Source: Symsagittifera roscoffensis
Taxonomy: Eukaryota > Xenacoelomorpha > Acoela > Convolutidae
Assembly: GCF_963678635.1 (NCBI RefSeq)
Contig: NC_087069.1
Coordinates: 19,320,660 to 19,384,659, forward strand
DNA: 64,000 bases
Direction of reading: 5' to 3'
Under the pieces are notes generated by a model that saw only the letters and a list, made by a program, of their open reading frames with translations, was not told the DNA's origin and did no database searches. Positions 45,197-54,100 of the stretch are shown in pieces; position 1 is the first letter of the stretch; each line of letters starts with the position of its first letter. Made by a program: the position numbers and the translations under genes.

Positions 45197-48100
45197 TCAT
45201 TCCATCATTTCTCCATCCTGATGTTCAGCGTCACTGTCTTCCAGAACTTTCTCTAACATGTCCACAGAGTTGCGGGCCGTGCCCCAACCCTCCTGTTCCA
45301 ACAGCCTCGGTTTGCAACAAGGTAGCAAGTCCACATTCACCTTCTGCTCCCGGTTCCTGCAAAAGCTGTTGTGAAGACATAGGCTCACGTTTCGTTCTAG
45401 GTCAGCTCTTAAGACCTCTTTCTTTTCATTTTCAGTAACACAAGGCGCTCCAGCTACTCGCTTCACCGCTGTGGTGACCGCGTTTCTATGCGTCAGGAAA
45501 GCTCTCTTATAGGCTCCTGGTCCTATGTCTAGCTGGAAAGATTGATAGGCTTCCGTGTTCCTTGACATGTGACGCTTCGAGCGTTCATACATCCAAGATG
45601 TCATCACTGCACGGAACCAAGGCATCAATCTTTGCCTTGACCATATTCTTTCGATGGCTTTAGGTATTCTCAGAACCTTGCAGGTGGTTCTGAAAAGATC
45701 CAATTCACTACTCATTTTCACGTTGCTCAGCTGTCCAGGAGTCGGCACGGCCGTCTCCTGCTCATTGGTGTCCGCATAAGCCTCCAACCATCTCACTGCT
45801 AGCATGGCGCTAACCACCACGATTGACACTGGTTGATTCTGATCGGGCAACCCCGTGGAGTACAACTCCTCCACGTCCCATACTAGGATCAGATTCCCGC
45901 GTTTGGGGTACCACAACGTCTGCGCCAGGCAGTGGCAAGGATACTCCCCATGGGTTCTCACTATGTTCCTTCGGGTCCGATACCCTGAGGCTCCTAGCAA
46001 CGGTTCCACTTCCATCAGAATTCTATGTAAATCGTCTTTCTCTTCTATGGTGGGGAATTCAGTGAGTAACGCTCCACTCGCTTTCTGCTTCTGGAACTCA
46101 CTCACGTTGCCTTCGTTCAGTCTCATGAACTCTTCACCCACAACGTCTTGTAACTCGCCTTCGGATCTCTTCGGGACTGCCCGAAAGATCTTTGCCAACA
46201 AGTCATATGACCTTTCTGACATTCTGGCCAACCTCACGCACTTTGGCACAGAGAAAAGTTGGTCAACCAACACGTGTTGCGTCCTCGCATCCATCACTAC
46301 CATGTGCGTAGGATACTTGCTATTACAGTAGGGCGCGGAGCTTGAACCCACCATATGTTTTGAACCAGTAGGTCTGTGATAGGCTTCACTATCCTTCAGA
46401 TTCATTTCGTTCTCCAGGGCTTCTCGCCAGCCTCCAATCTTTTGCTCTGTCTGTAATGCTCCAGGGAATATTTCCACACTGAGGGACGTCACTAGCTCAT
46501 GGGCACGCTCCAAGCGCTCGAGCGATTCTATCGAACTCGTCATGCTATAAAATCCCAAGGCTGTGATCAGGTTTACGTCCGTCACCCCATGGCAGTCTGC
46601 GACCAATTCCATGGCACTCTTATCTGACATGCTTAATCTTCCATACAATCGTGCCAGTTGTCGATGCTGCTCGCTCAGTGTAATCAGGCAGTGTCCTATG
46701 TTACAAACATGTCCTTCCATCCCACTGTGTTGAGCCAAGCATGTGCCTTGCTTCAACCAATTACTCGGTGTACCTTCCTCGGACAGCTCCGTGGACGGGT
46801 TGCTCTTCCTCTTCGTCAATCTCATGGCCAGCAGGTGATGTATCATGGCCAGATCATGTAAACTCGCATCATCATCCCGTTCTAACATGACATCCGCGGT
46901 CATGTCCCAGATTAAGCCTGCATTGGGATGGGGACACCAGGAAGGCTTCATGAGTTCCCACATCACTACTAGACTGGTTTTCAAGGGACCGTCCCAAGAA
47001 CCACAATCAAAACTCACTTGCCCTCTTAGCTCGGGAATCGAGGGTTCGACTACTCGTTCTTCCAAAATAATTCCCAGCTTGGGTTGTTCCACCATCAGCA
47101 TTCCGATTTCCTTAATTCGTTCAACCCAGAAGTTGAGCACTGTGACTTGCTCGTAGTCGAAATATGCTTCCCTGGCTTCCTCGTTCACGAAGGGATTATA
47201 CGCTATCCCTGGTATGCCAGACACGTATTGGAACGACTTCAGTTTCCCCAGTGTTGCAAACTCTTTTTGTCCTCTGACCGCTTCAATCAAGTCTCGACTC
47301 ACTTTCAATTCTTTGTTGGAGTATCTTCTCACTTCTTCCAACTTGCGATAGCTTTCCATATCATTCGACTCCTTGCTTGGCACGGTCAATGGCATGTCCT
47401 GATATAGCTCTAGGAGTGCCCTAAGGAAGTTCCTTTCGCAATCAACTCCCTTTTGCCGAATGATCTCTATACATTCTCCCAACACAGGAGTGGGGATGCG
47501 ATCCACCACGAACCTGACAAAGCAAAGGGCATCCTTTCGCTTAGCCCATGCTATCGCTGAATCGTCTTTTGAGATCAATGCTCGCAGGGCTTCCATCAAT
47601 TCTAGCTCCTGTTCTCGTGATTTCAAGTCATTACTGGCTTCATACTCCGCCTTTTTGATGCCTATCAAGCACCAAGCCAGTCGTACTTGCAGATCAGTTC
47701 TCACGCAAGGATGAGCCAGGTATGCTGCCACAGTCGCAGGTGCATTCATCGTCTCATCGAAGTATTTCTGGAGGGCCGCCCTCCAAGAAATCTCTAGCAG
47801 TTTTTCCAATCCAATTTCGTTCGCTTCTGATGACATTACTGTCCCATACTCTTTTCGATTGAAGTTAGAGTTCTCCGTGAGCTCTTTCAGATATTCCTGC
47901 ATGACTCGCTTCTCGCTCCAAGCCATCAGGTGCCCGCTCGCGGAGTTCCTCGCTTTCAACATCTCCACATAACCCCCTGCCGGATCTCCCATGTGGACCG
48001 ATTCCGGCACAGTTATTCGACTGTACTCGACCACGTCGAGTTGTCCTTCCAGTTTCAACTTGGCCAAGTTGATTCGCGAGGGTCTATAATCTTCAAGTCC

Positions 48101-48625
48101 TCCAGATCCACATTGACTGAGGATTTCCATTTCCAACTTAGTGTCTGCCAGGGTTCGCGCCGTCTTCTTCGATCTCGTGGCGGTTATGGTCAGACCTGCC
48201 AAGAGCATAGGGGGTATCAGGTTTTCATTTTCTCCCCCGGCTGGTGTCGCACCATCTCCTTGCCCGCTCTCGCCTGAACGACCCGCACTAATCAGAGAGG
48301 TCACCACTGCCTTAGCTTTTGACTTCACCACCCTCTGGTTCACGACTCGACTCCCTGAATTTCCTTTCAGTCTCTTCAGCCCTTTTTTGGCTCGTCTAAC
48401 AAGTAACTTCTTTGTGCCCTGCTGATCATCGGCACTGTCTTCTGTAACTGACTCGGTCAGAACATCCGACTCCATGGAGTTCACTATTTTCTCCAGGACC
48501 TCACGCATGATGGGTTGATTCAATCCCACCTTCATTATGGATTGTGTCCCATATCGTCGTATCACGTCCCACGATTTTTCCATGAAGTTCACTCGGCTCC
48601 AGGTTGCTCCTGAAGTTTGGCACAC
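45197..48625 (-). CDS. ORF3, large C-terminal part, function unknown
   Basis: An open frame of about 1,140 codons; the frame's first codon is GTG, so the frame is entered from upstream rather than started here. The product has no signal peptide or membrane helix, so it is not an envelope. It is mixed alpha-helical, with a basic segment near the N-terminus (KKLLVRRAKKGLKRLK) and a cysteine/histidine-bearing middle (AQHSGMEGHVCNIGHCL, YPCHCLAQTLWYPKR). I recognise no domain. Three other copies in the window (20930-24495, 32369-36722, 41110-42860) align at protein level, which argues for selection on the protein. In this copy the N-terminal part (48589-49146) is in another frame and about 4 kb between them is missing compared with the decayed copies. 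Confidence 0.8.
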   Translation of the reverse strand: MCQTSGATWSRVNFMEKSWDVIRRYGTQSIMKVGLNQPIMREVLEKIVNSMESDVLTESVTEDSADDQQGTKKLLVRRAKKGLKRLKGNSGSRVVNQRVVKSKAKAVVTSLISAGRSGESGQGDGATPAGGENENLIPPMLLAGLTITATRSKKTARTLADTKLEMEILSQCGSGGLEDYRPSRINLAKLKLEGQLDVVEYSRITVPESVHMGDPAGGYVEMLKARNSASGHLMAWSEKRVMQEYLKELTENSNFNRKEYGTVMSSEANEIGLEKLLEISWRAALQKYFDETMNAPATVAAYLAHPCVRTDLQVRLAWCLIGIKKAEYEASNDLKSREQELELMEALRALISKDDSAIAWAKRKDALCFVRFVVDRIPTPVLGECIEIIRQKGVDCERNFLRALLELYQDMPLTVPSKESNDMESYRKLEEVRRYSNKELKVSRDLIEAVRGQKEFATLGKLKSFQYVSGIPGIAYNPFVNEEAREAYFDYEQVTVLNFWVERIKEIGMLMVEQPKLGIILEERVVEPSIPELRGQVSFDCGSWDGPLKTSLVVMWELMKPSWCPHPNAGLIWDMTADVMLERDDDASLHDLAMIHHLLAMRLTKRKSNPSTELSEEGTPSNWLKQGTCLAQHSGMEGHVCNIGHCLITLSEQHRQLARLYGRLSMSDKSAMELVADCHGVTDVNLITALGFYSMTSSIESLERLERAHELVTSLSVEIFPGALQTEQKIGGWREALENEMNLKDSEAYHRPTGSKHMVGSSSAPYCNSKYPTHMVVMDARTQHVLVDQLFSVPKCVRLARMSERSYDLLAKIFRAVPKRSEGELQDVVGEEFMRLNEGNVSEFQKQKASGALLTEFPTIEEKDDLHRILMEVEPLLGASGYRTRRNIVRTHGEYPCHCLAQTLWYPKRGNLILVWDVEELYSTGLPDQNQPVSIVVVSAMLAVRWLEAYADTNEQETAVPTPGQLSNVKMSSELDLFRTTCKVLRIPKAIERIWSRQRLMPWFRAVMTSWMYERSKRHMSRNTEAYQSFQLDIGPGAYKRAFLTHRNAVTTAVKRVAGAPCVTENEKKEVLRADLERNVSLCLHNSFCRNREQKVNVDLLPCCKPRLLEQEGWGTARNSVDMLEKVLEDSDAEHQDGEMME

Positions 48626-49146
48626 AGCTCGCTCTGATCTCTCTCCTTCTTTTCCAGCGTCTCGGTCGTCTCCGACGTCTGGATCTCTATCTCACTCACC
48701 CTCACTTTCTTCAAAGGAGGAGCAGCTGTTGGAGAGTCGACCGAGTGTGACGGGCCTGGCCCATCACGTTGTCTCTTCGCTCCGATGAGTGGCTGCGCAG
48801 GTTGGACGGGTAAGGGCATCTCACCTAGCCGGTGGTCCTTTTGCTCACCTAGTCCTGGCTCACGAGCCAGGTCGTGGCCAGACATTTCTCCACGCCTCCA
48901 TCTCATCAATCGGTTTCGGCCTCTCTCGGCGGTCCCGGACTCACCGAAGGCCAACATCAATACGACTTCCGTAGGTCGATTCCCTCGACCCTCTCTTCCC
49001 AGTGCATTGAGGAGTGCGACCACAAACATCGCCAACCCCGGGTCTTCTCGTGTAAAATCACAATCGATCAGCCGCTGATAGATCTCGTCTAGAGTCGCTC
49101 CTAGACTCGCTGAGAGGAATTCCATGAGTTCGTTAGTGTCTCCCAT
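48589..49146 (-). CDS. ORF3, N-terminal part
   Basis: A 185-codon frame with a good ATG start (MGDTNELMEFLSASLGATL). After a helical start it has a basic RGRNRLMRWRRGEM stretch, a proline-rich part containing GAKRQRDGPG (possible nuclear-localisation-like cluster) and a charged end. It overlaps the larger ORF3 frame by 37 bases in a different frame. Comparison with 32369-36722 and 23906-24456 shows that this end is a deletion junction: the relics have a coiled-coil segment and several kilobases more before the EEEWERYQSELE-type text resumes. Confidence 0.75.
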   Translation of the reverse strand: MGDTNELMEFLSASLGATLDEIYQRLIDCDFTREDPGLAMFVVALLNALGREGRGNRPTEVVLMLAFGESGTAERGRNRLMRWRRGEMSGHDLAREPGLGEQKDHRLGEMPLPVQPAQPLIGAKRQRDGPGPSHSVDSPTAAPPLKKVRVSEIEIQTSETTETLEKKERDQSELCAKLQEQPGAE

Positions 49147-49343
49147 TTCTTTTCGTGTTGATTCTTCGTGTAATCTCTTTCTGTCTCTTCTGATTCAGTG
49201 TTCAGTAAACAATTTTCGATCAATCAAGATCTAAAAAACAGGTCGCGATTTGGAACCATCATTTTAGGATGCAACATCAATCAATTCTCTAAAACTCTCC
49301 ATTGAAATTCTCTTTTTCAATTCTGATTTAAAACTTTAGCACC

Positions 49344-49424
49344 AAGGTGGATCGTCCACCTTTACCTTTGTCAGAGTAGCACGAATGTGCGCTGTCACCT
49401 TGATGACCTGGGGTGCCCCAGGTC
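49344..49424 (-). other. Two perfect hairpins upstream of ORF3
   Basis: AAGGTGGA-TCG-TCCACCTT at 49344-49362 and GACCTGGGGTGCCCCAGGTC at 49405-49424. They lie about 200-280 bases before the ORF3 ATG, between the Pol-extension stop and ORF3, and are both recognisable in the decayed copies (27383-27462, 32138-32217). Likely RNA structures for expression of the third cistron; inference. Confidence 0.65.
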
Positions 49425-49611
49425 TTTTATGACACAAACATAAAACATATCATAACAATAACATAACATAAACACATAAACATCACACACCTATACTATC
49501 ACATAAAAACCTAATCCCTAATACTGTATCTAAAACCTAACCTAATCTAAAACTTGACTCTAATTCCTATCGAATAACTTAACAAAAACCACTTATCGCC
49601 GAGCGCCATTC

Positions 49612-51183
49612 TCAGCATATGCTCAGATAGTATTTTTTATGTAAGTAAACCTCTATGTCAGTCTCTGAAAATATCACATGCACAAGAGCGTACAACTCTC
49701 TCGGGTGTAGCTTCCCTCTATTGGGATCGTAAACTGGCAACGAGAGAGAGGTCACACCTCTCTCAACCAGGAAATCCCTAAGTCGAGTCAAGGCCAATAC
49801 CAAGCTCTCCGGATTCACGTGTTGCCTATCAGTAGCTTTCGTAACCAAAAAACACAAATATTTCCCTGGTATCTGTGATGCAACAGGGGGCAACGCTATC
49901 ATTCCTCCTACACCCGGCCTCTGTTTCCACAAAAACTCGATATTTTTGTACTCTCTTTTAAAGTCGGCCGCTAGTGCTGTTTTGAAGCTTACGTCCGCCG
50001 TTATCGCTATGGCGCACGTGCGTTCCGTGAGTATGAAATCGCTGTCCGTTATAACGATATTGTTCGAATAATGGTTCGGTAGATCAAAATACGATTCAAA
50101 GATTCGTCCAAAAGGTGGTTTCTTAGCATTCTCGCCCTCTGTCTCTAGTTCTCCGGTTTCCCTTGCCGATTTCAATTTTTTTATCATGAGATTTTCGGTG
50201 TGGGTGAGTCCTACCCCCACTCCCCGGACAAAAATATCCATCGACGTCCCCGTCGATCGCCAAAAGTCTAGGATACCGAGGTTGGATTGTGGAACACGTA
50301 GAGGACCATCTGGGGCGACCCAGTTGGACTCGGTATTATCATGACTGATGTATTTGACGCCGTCCCTATCGACGTCCTGAATCGTCAGGATCGTCTCTTT
50401 TGGATCTGTCGGCAGATCATGGAGCCATTCGAGCACGCGCAAGTTTGTTAGTTCTTGCTCATGAGTCTGTTCCGCTTCCGGTTCGAACTCCACTTCCGGT
50501 TCTGATCGATCGTCGATCCAAACCTGATCCATATCGTTCACAAGGTCGATTTCTTCTAGCATCGCTACTTCGTCCAGCCCCACCAGCGAGTCTATGACAT
50601 CACTCACTACTATCCGGTCTACAACGAAGTCCTCGCCATACGGATTGTATTTCTTCTGGTTTCTTCCTCTCTTACTTTGGCGTGTCTCCATAGTGAGCGG
50701 AAAGTCAGGCTGTATTCCTTTGTCAATTTCGGTTTGTTCCGGGCAATCCCAGTCTTCTTCGGCATAGGGTAGAGTTTCATCGTCCACCTCTACTCGCTCA
50801 GTCAACTTGAGATCCAGTGGTAGATCGCAATCGTCCACCACCTCATTCCCGTCGTTCTTGTCGCGAGTACCCCTTTCATTCATTTCACAAGCAGGATCCA
50901 CTATTAAATAGTCTCCCTCTTGCATGTCCGCTGGGATGCACCAATCCTCGGACGAGGCGTTGTGTGGTTTGATATTCTCGTAATGAGCCGCTCTTCCTGT
51001 GCTCAGCCGATAAAAACGACCTCCTTGATGCACCTCTGTTATCTGAAATGGACCACGCCATTTCTTTAATAGTTTCTTGGTTCCTTTTGGTGGAACCACT
51101 TCCTGGAACACCCAGACGTAATCGCCAACTGAGTAGGCTTTTGCATCGGCTGTCCTCTTATCAAACCTCCTTTTTTGTCTAAT
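49612..51183 (-). CDS. pol: Pol extension after amber codon: integrase C-terminus, acidic linker, macro-like domain
   Basis: Same frame as Pol, separated only by TAG at 51184-51186; the GTG at 51111 is not a real start. Order: QKRRFDKRTA-like integrase tail and a GPF/Y module (KKWRGPFQITEVHQGGRFY); a long acidic linker (many D and E, e.g. EVEFEPEAEQ); then about 150 residues that read like a macro domain of the ADP-ribose-glycohydrolase (TARG1/ALC1-like) kind: NNIVITDSDFILTERTCAIA, a AADFKREYKN helix, KYLCFLVTKATDRQH strand, a helix with LVLALTRLRDFL, SLSLPVYDPNRG in place of the usual glycine-rich loop, and a final VHVIFSETDIEVYLH. The macro call is fold-pattern recognition by eye. The altered loop makes activity uncertain. 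Confidence 0.65.
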   Translation of the reverse strand: MRQKRRFDKRTADAKAYSVGDYVWVFQEVVPPKGTKKLLKKWRGPFQITEVHQGGRFYRLSTGRAAHYENIKPHNASSEDWCIPADMQEGDYLIVDPACEMNERGTRDKNDGNEVVDDCDLPLDLKLTERVEVDDETLPYAEEDWDCPEQTEIDKGIQPDFPLTMETRQSKRGRNQKKYNPYGEDFVVDRIVVSDVIDSLVGLDEVAMLEEIDLVNDMDQVWIDDRSEPEVEFEPEAEQTHEQELTNLRVLEWLHDLPTDPKETILTIQDVDRDGVKYISHDNTESNWVAPDGPLRVPQSNLGILDFWRSTGTSMDIFVRGVGVGLTHTENLMIKKLKSARETGELETEGENAKKPPFGRIFESYFDLPNHYSNNIVITDSDFILTERTCAIAITADVSFKTALAADFKREYKNIEFLWKQRPGVGGMIALPPVASQIPGKYLCFLVTKATDRQHVNPESLVLALTRLRDFLVERGVTSLSLPVYDPNRGKLHPRELYALVHVIFSETDIEVYLHKKYYLSIC

Positions 51184-51186
51184 CTA
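51184..51186 (-). other. In-frame amber codon inside integrase
   Basis: Pol reads QQA-TAG-IRQKRRFDKRTA. The decayed copies have a sense codon (CAA) at this position (QQAQIRQNKRF). It is either a nonsense mutation in this copy or a suppressible site; the CAA in the relics favours mutation. Confidence 0.8.
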
Positions 51187-54100
51187 CGCCTGTTGCGTAT
51201 TCCTCCTGCATAAGTCATTGAGGTCCTGTTGTCTTCTAATAACGTCCCGCACGTACGTTTGCGCTGCTGTCCTCCCTTCATATTCAGGGTAGAAGAACGT
51301 CAACGGGAGTGCTTTTTCATGACCCGTCAGCATCATATGTGGACTTATTCCCGTGGTGGAATGCTCCGTGCTGTTGTAAGCACCCATCACTTGCGGTAAG
51401 TGCTTGTCCCAGTCATCCATGTAGCGTGAGCAGTAGACTCTCAACATGGATACCAGTGTGCGATTCTGCCTCTCGACTAGGCCATTCGTTTGCGGGTGAT
51501 AAGTAGTCGAGTGGGCCTGCGCTACCTGCGACCTTTTCATTAACTCTTTGGTGAGATCACCTACGAATGCTTTGCCGTTGTCCGATTGGAACGTGATGGG
51601 GCAGCCATGCCTTGCTATCCACACGTTTATCAAATGATCGCATGTTTCTTCTGCCGATGCTGTCATGCAGGGTGCTGCCTCCGCATACTTCGTAAAATGG
51701 TCGATCATTACCAGCACCTGATTATAGCCCGTTGCTGTCATGCAGATTTTCTGATGATCAATTTGCACCACTTCGTTGAAACCTGACGATTCTATTGACT
51801 GTAGGGGGAACCTTAGTTTCCTGGGATCCTTTGCCTGTTGACAAGACAGGCATGCGGCTATCCATTTCTCACAAGCCTTCTTCAATCCCGGCCATTCGAA
51901 TCGTTTTTGTATCCTGTTATACCCTTTGTCCACGCCTTGATGTCCCATCTGATCATGTGAGCGAAAGAGCAATTCGGTCTGATACAACTGTGGTAACACG
52001 ATTGAATTGTATTTGTAAAGGACCTTGTCTTCCTCCTTGCGCTTATAGGCCACGATTCCGTCCTTATTCAGGTACAACAAGTCTTTCCTCTTCAGGTAAA
52101 ACTGCTTCAGGATTTTGTAGCTGTCTTCTTCCAAGTCTCCCTTGTCAGGTGCTCCATTCTCGATCCATCTTTTCAGACTGCTCGTCATTCTATCATTTCG
52201 TTGAGCCCTCAGGAGATCTGACAGCCTGTACCTGGCTTTCAAATACGTCTTCACCACGTTCATTTGCCCACTCATTATCTCCGGAGCATGAGCATCGTCC
52301 ATCAACTTGACACACCATATCTTTTTCAAAGGCGTCGCTTCTTGCACAGATGGTTCCAGATTGGTACGGACGACCGTACCATGTGGCAGCAATCTGGTTG
52401 GGCGTTTTGAAACTGCTATCAGCTCGAGCTCGTCTGCGGCATTATCTACCACAGTGCCCTCTTCATCTGAGGTGTATCTGTCCCTGTCTGGATCCTGATG
52501 TGTTTCTCGGTCCAGCCCACGCTGCTTCCAGTCTACCAATAAGGAGTGGATCGCAATCTCTGACATATCAGAATTGGAAGTTGTTTCAGACGTGTTGTCC
52601 CCGGACTGAGGTCCCGAGTCAACACTTGAGTCGACTGATTCTCCAACATCATATTCCAAGTTGTTTGAGATGTTTCTCGACTCCCCGGACAAAACTCTGT
52701 CCATCGATCGCTTTGAACCCGACTCCCCGGACAAAATTCTGCCCCTAGGTGGTCTAGTCAACCTCTCCCCGGACAAGTTGTCGTGCACGGGCTCAAAGGT
52801 GTCTGACTCCTCAGACAAGTCGTCCTTGACTGGCTCGAAGGTGTCAGACTCCCCGGACATTGTCTCGTCCACGGACGAACAATCTGGGCTTGGCTCGTAT
52901 TCCTCTTTTGCATCCGTGAAGTGCACTCTCCTCGTGAAGCTACATTTTGACCTGATCCTGATTTCCTCAGTAGCTTGGTTCTGATTTAATGTTCCATATT
53001 CAGTGAACGAAGTTCTCAACAAGACCTCTTTCGGCATCGAGGTCACCAGCTGGTTGACGATCGACCTGCAATCCTGTTCAACGCCTCGGCTGCGAATGGA
53101 CACTGGCCTCTTCTCTGTTCTCTCGGTGACAGTCAACCTCTGCATGGTCTCCATCCATTCACGATCATGCCTATCCACTTCCCTATCCAACAGGTCACGG
53201 AGTTTTCCCATGACGTCCGGCGCCACGTTCACCGTCTTATTCAATAAAGCGATGCTGTTTATACCCAGCCTGGTCAGTTCTTGCTGTACCAAGTTGGATC
53301 GGACTAGCAGGTCCAACGGAACGGGTTCGCCTCTGGCTAAAAGCTTTATCTCCGCGGCCGTCTCCACTGGAAGGTCAGGGTGTCCAGGTATAGGATGTCC
53401 TGATTTGTCTAACCACCTAGTAAGTGGCAGCTTATCGTAGGTTTCTTTGTCCAGAAAGGAAAACCCGTCTTTGATCTCTGATTGGTTAGCCTGCTTCTCC
53501 TCGAGGCGCTCATAAAATTCTGTCTTTTTACTGAGGCTATCTGCGTTCTGGTGCTTGTCACGGGTACGGTGCTCTATGATCATGTGGTATCCATCCAGGC
53601 GCACGATCCAACGACCAATGTAGCTTTGGTCCATCGAATAGGTTTTCAGCCAGGCAAGGGCACGATTGTCCACACGTAACTTGAAGGGAGCACTCCCCAG
53701 GTAGGCCCTGTATTTTTCCACGAACGTGATCACAGCAAACATCTCCGCTTTTGGTGCGCCGTACTTCATCTCAGTGTCACTCAGGACTTTACTTCCATAA
53801 GCTATCGGACGAAGAACCGTTCTCCCGTTCCACTCCTGCTCTTGGTGAAGTATGCCTGATATCGCAACCACTGATGCATCCGTGTCCAGCACGAACATCC
53901 CCTTCTCCGTTGGCATGCCGAGGACCGGTGCCTCGCAAAGTTCACGTTTGATGTTTTCAAATGAGACTTGTGCCTCATCAGTCCAGGTGAACTTTTTGCC
54001 CTTGTTTCTCATCAACCTCTGCATGGGGTATATTTTGTCAGCATACCCCTTGATGAACTCGCGATAATAATTGGCGAATCCCAGAAAACTCATCAACTGT

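Noticed and set aside
46845-48425. Plus-strand frames opposite ORF3
   Set aside because: Shadow frames; composition follows the codon structure of the minus-strand ORF3.
45197-48625. ORF3 as an envelope gene
   Set aside because: Position after pol would suit env, but there is no signal peptide, membrane anchor or glycoprotein-like cysteine pattern.
51111-51111. Separate ORF start for the Pol extension
   Set aside because: The first codon is GTG and the frame is continuous with Pol apart from one TAG, so it is a Pol continuation rather than an independent gene.
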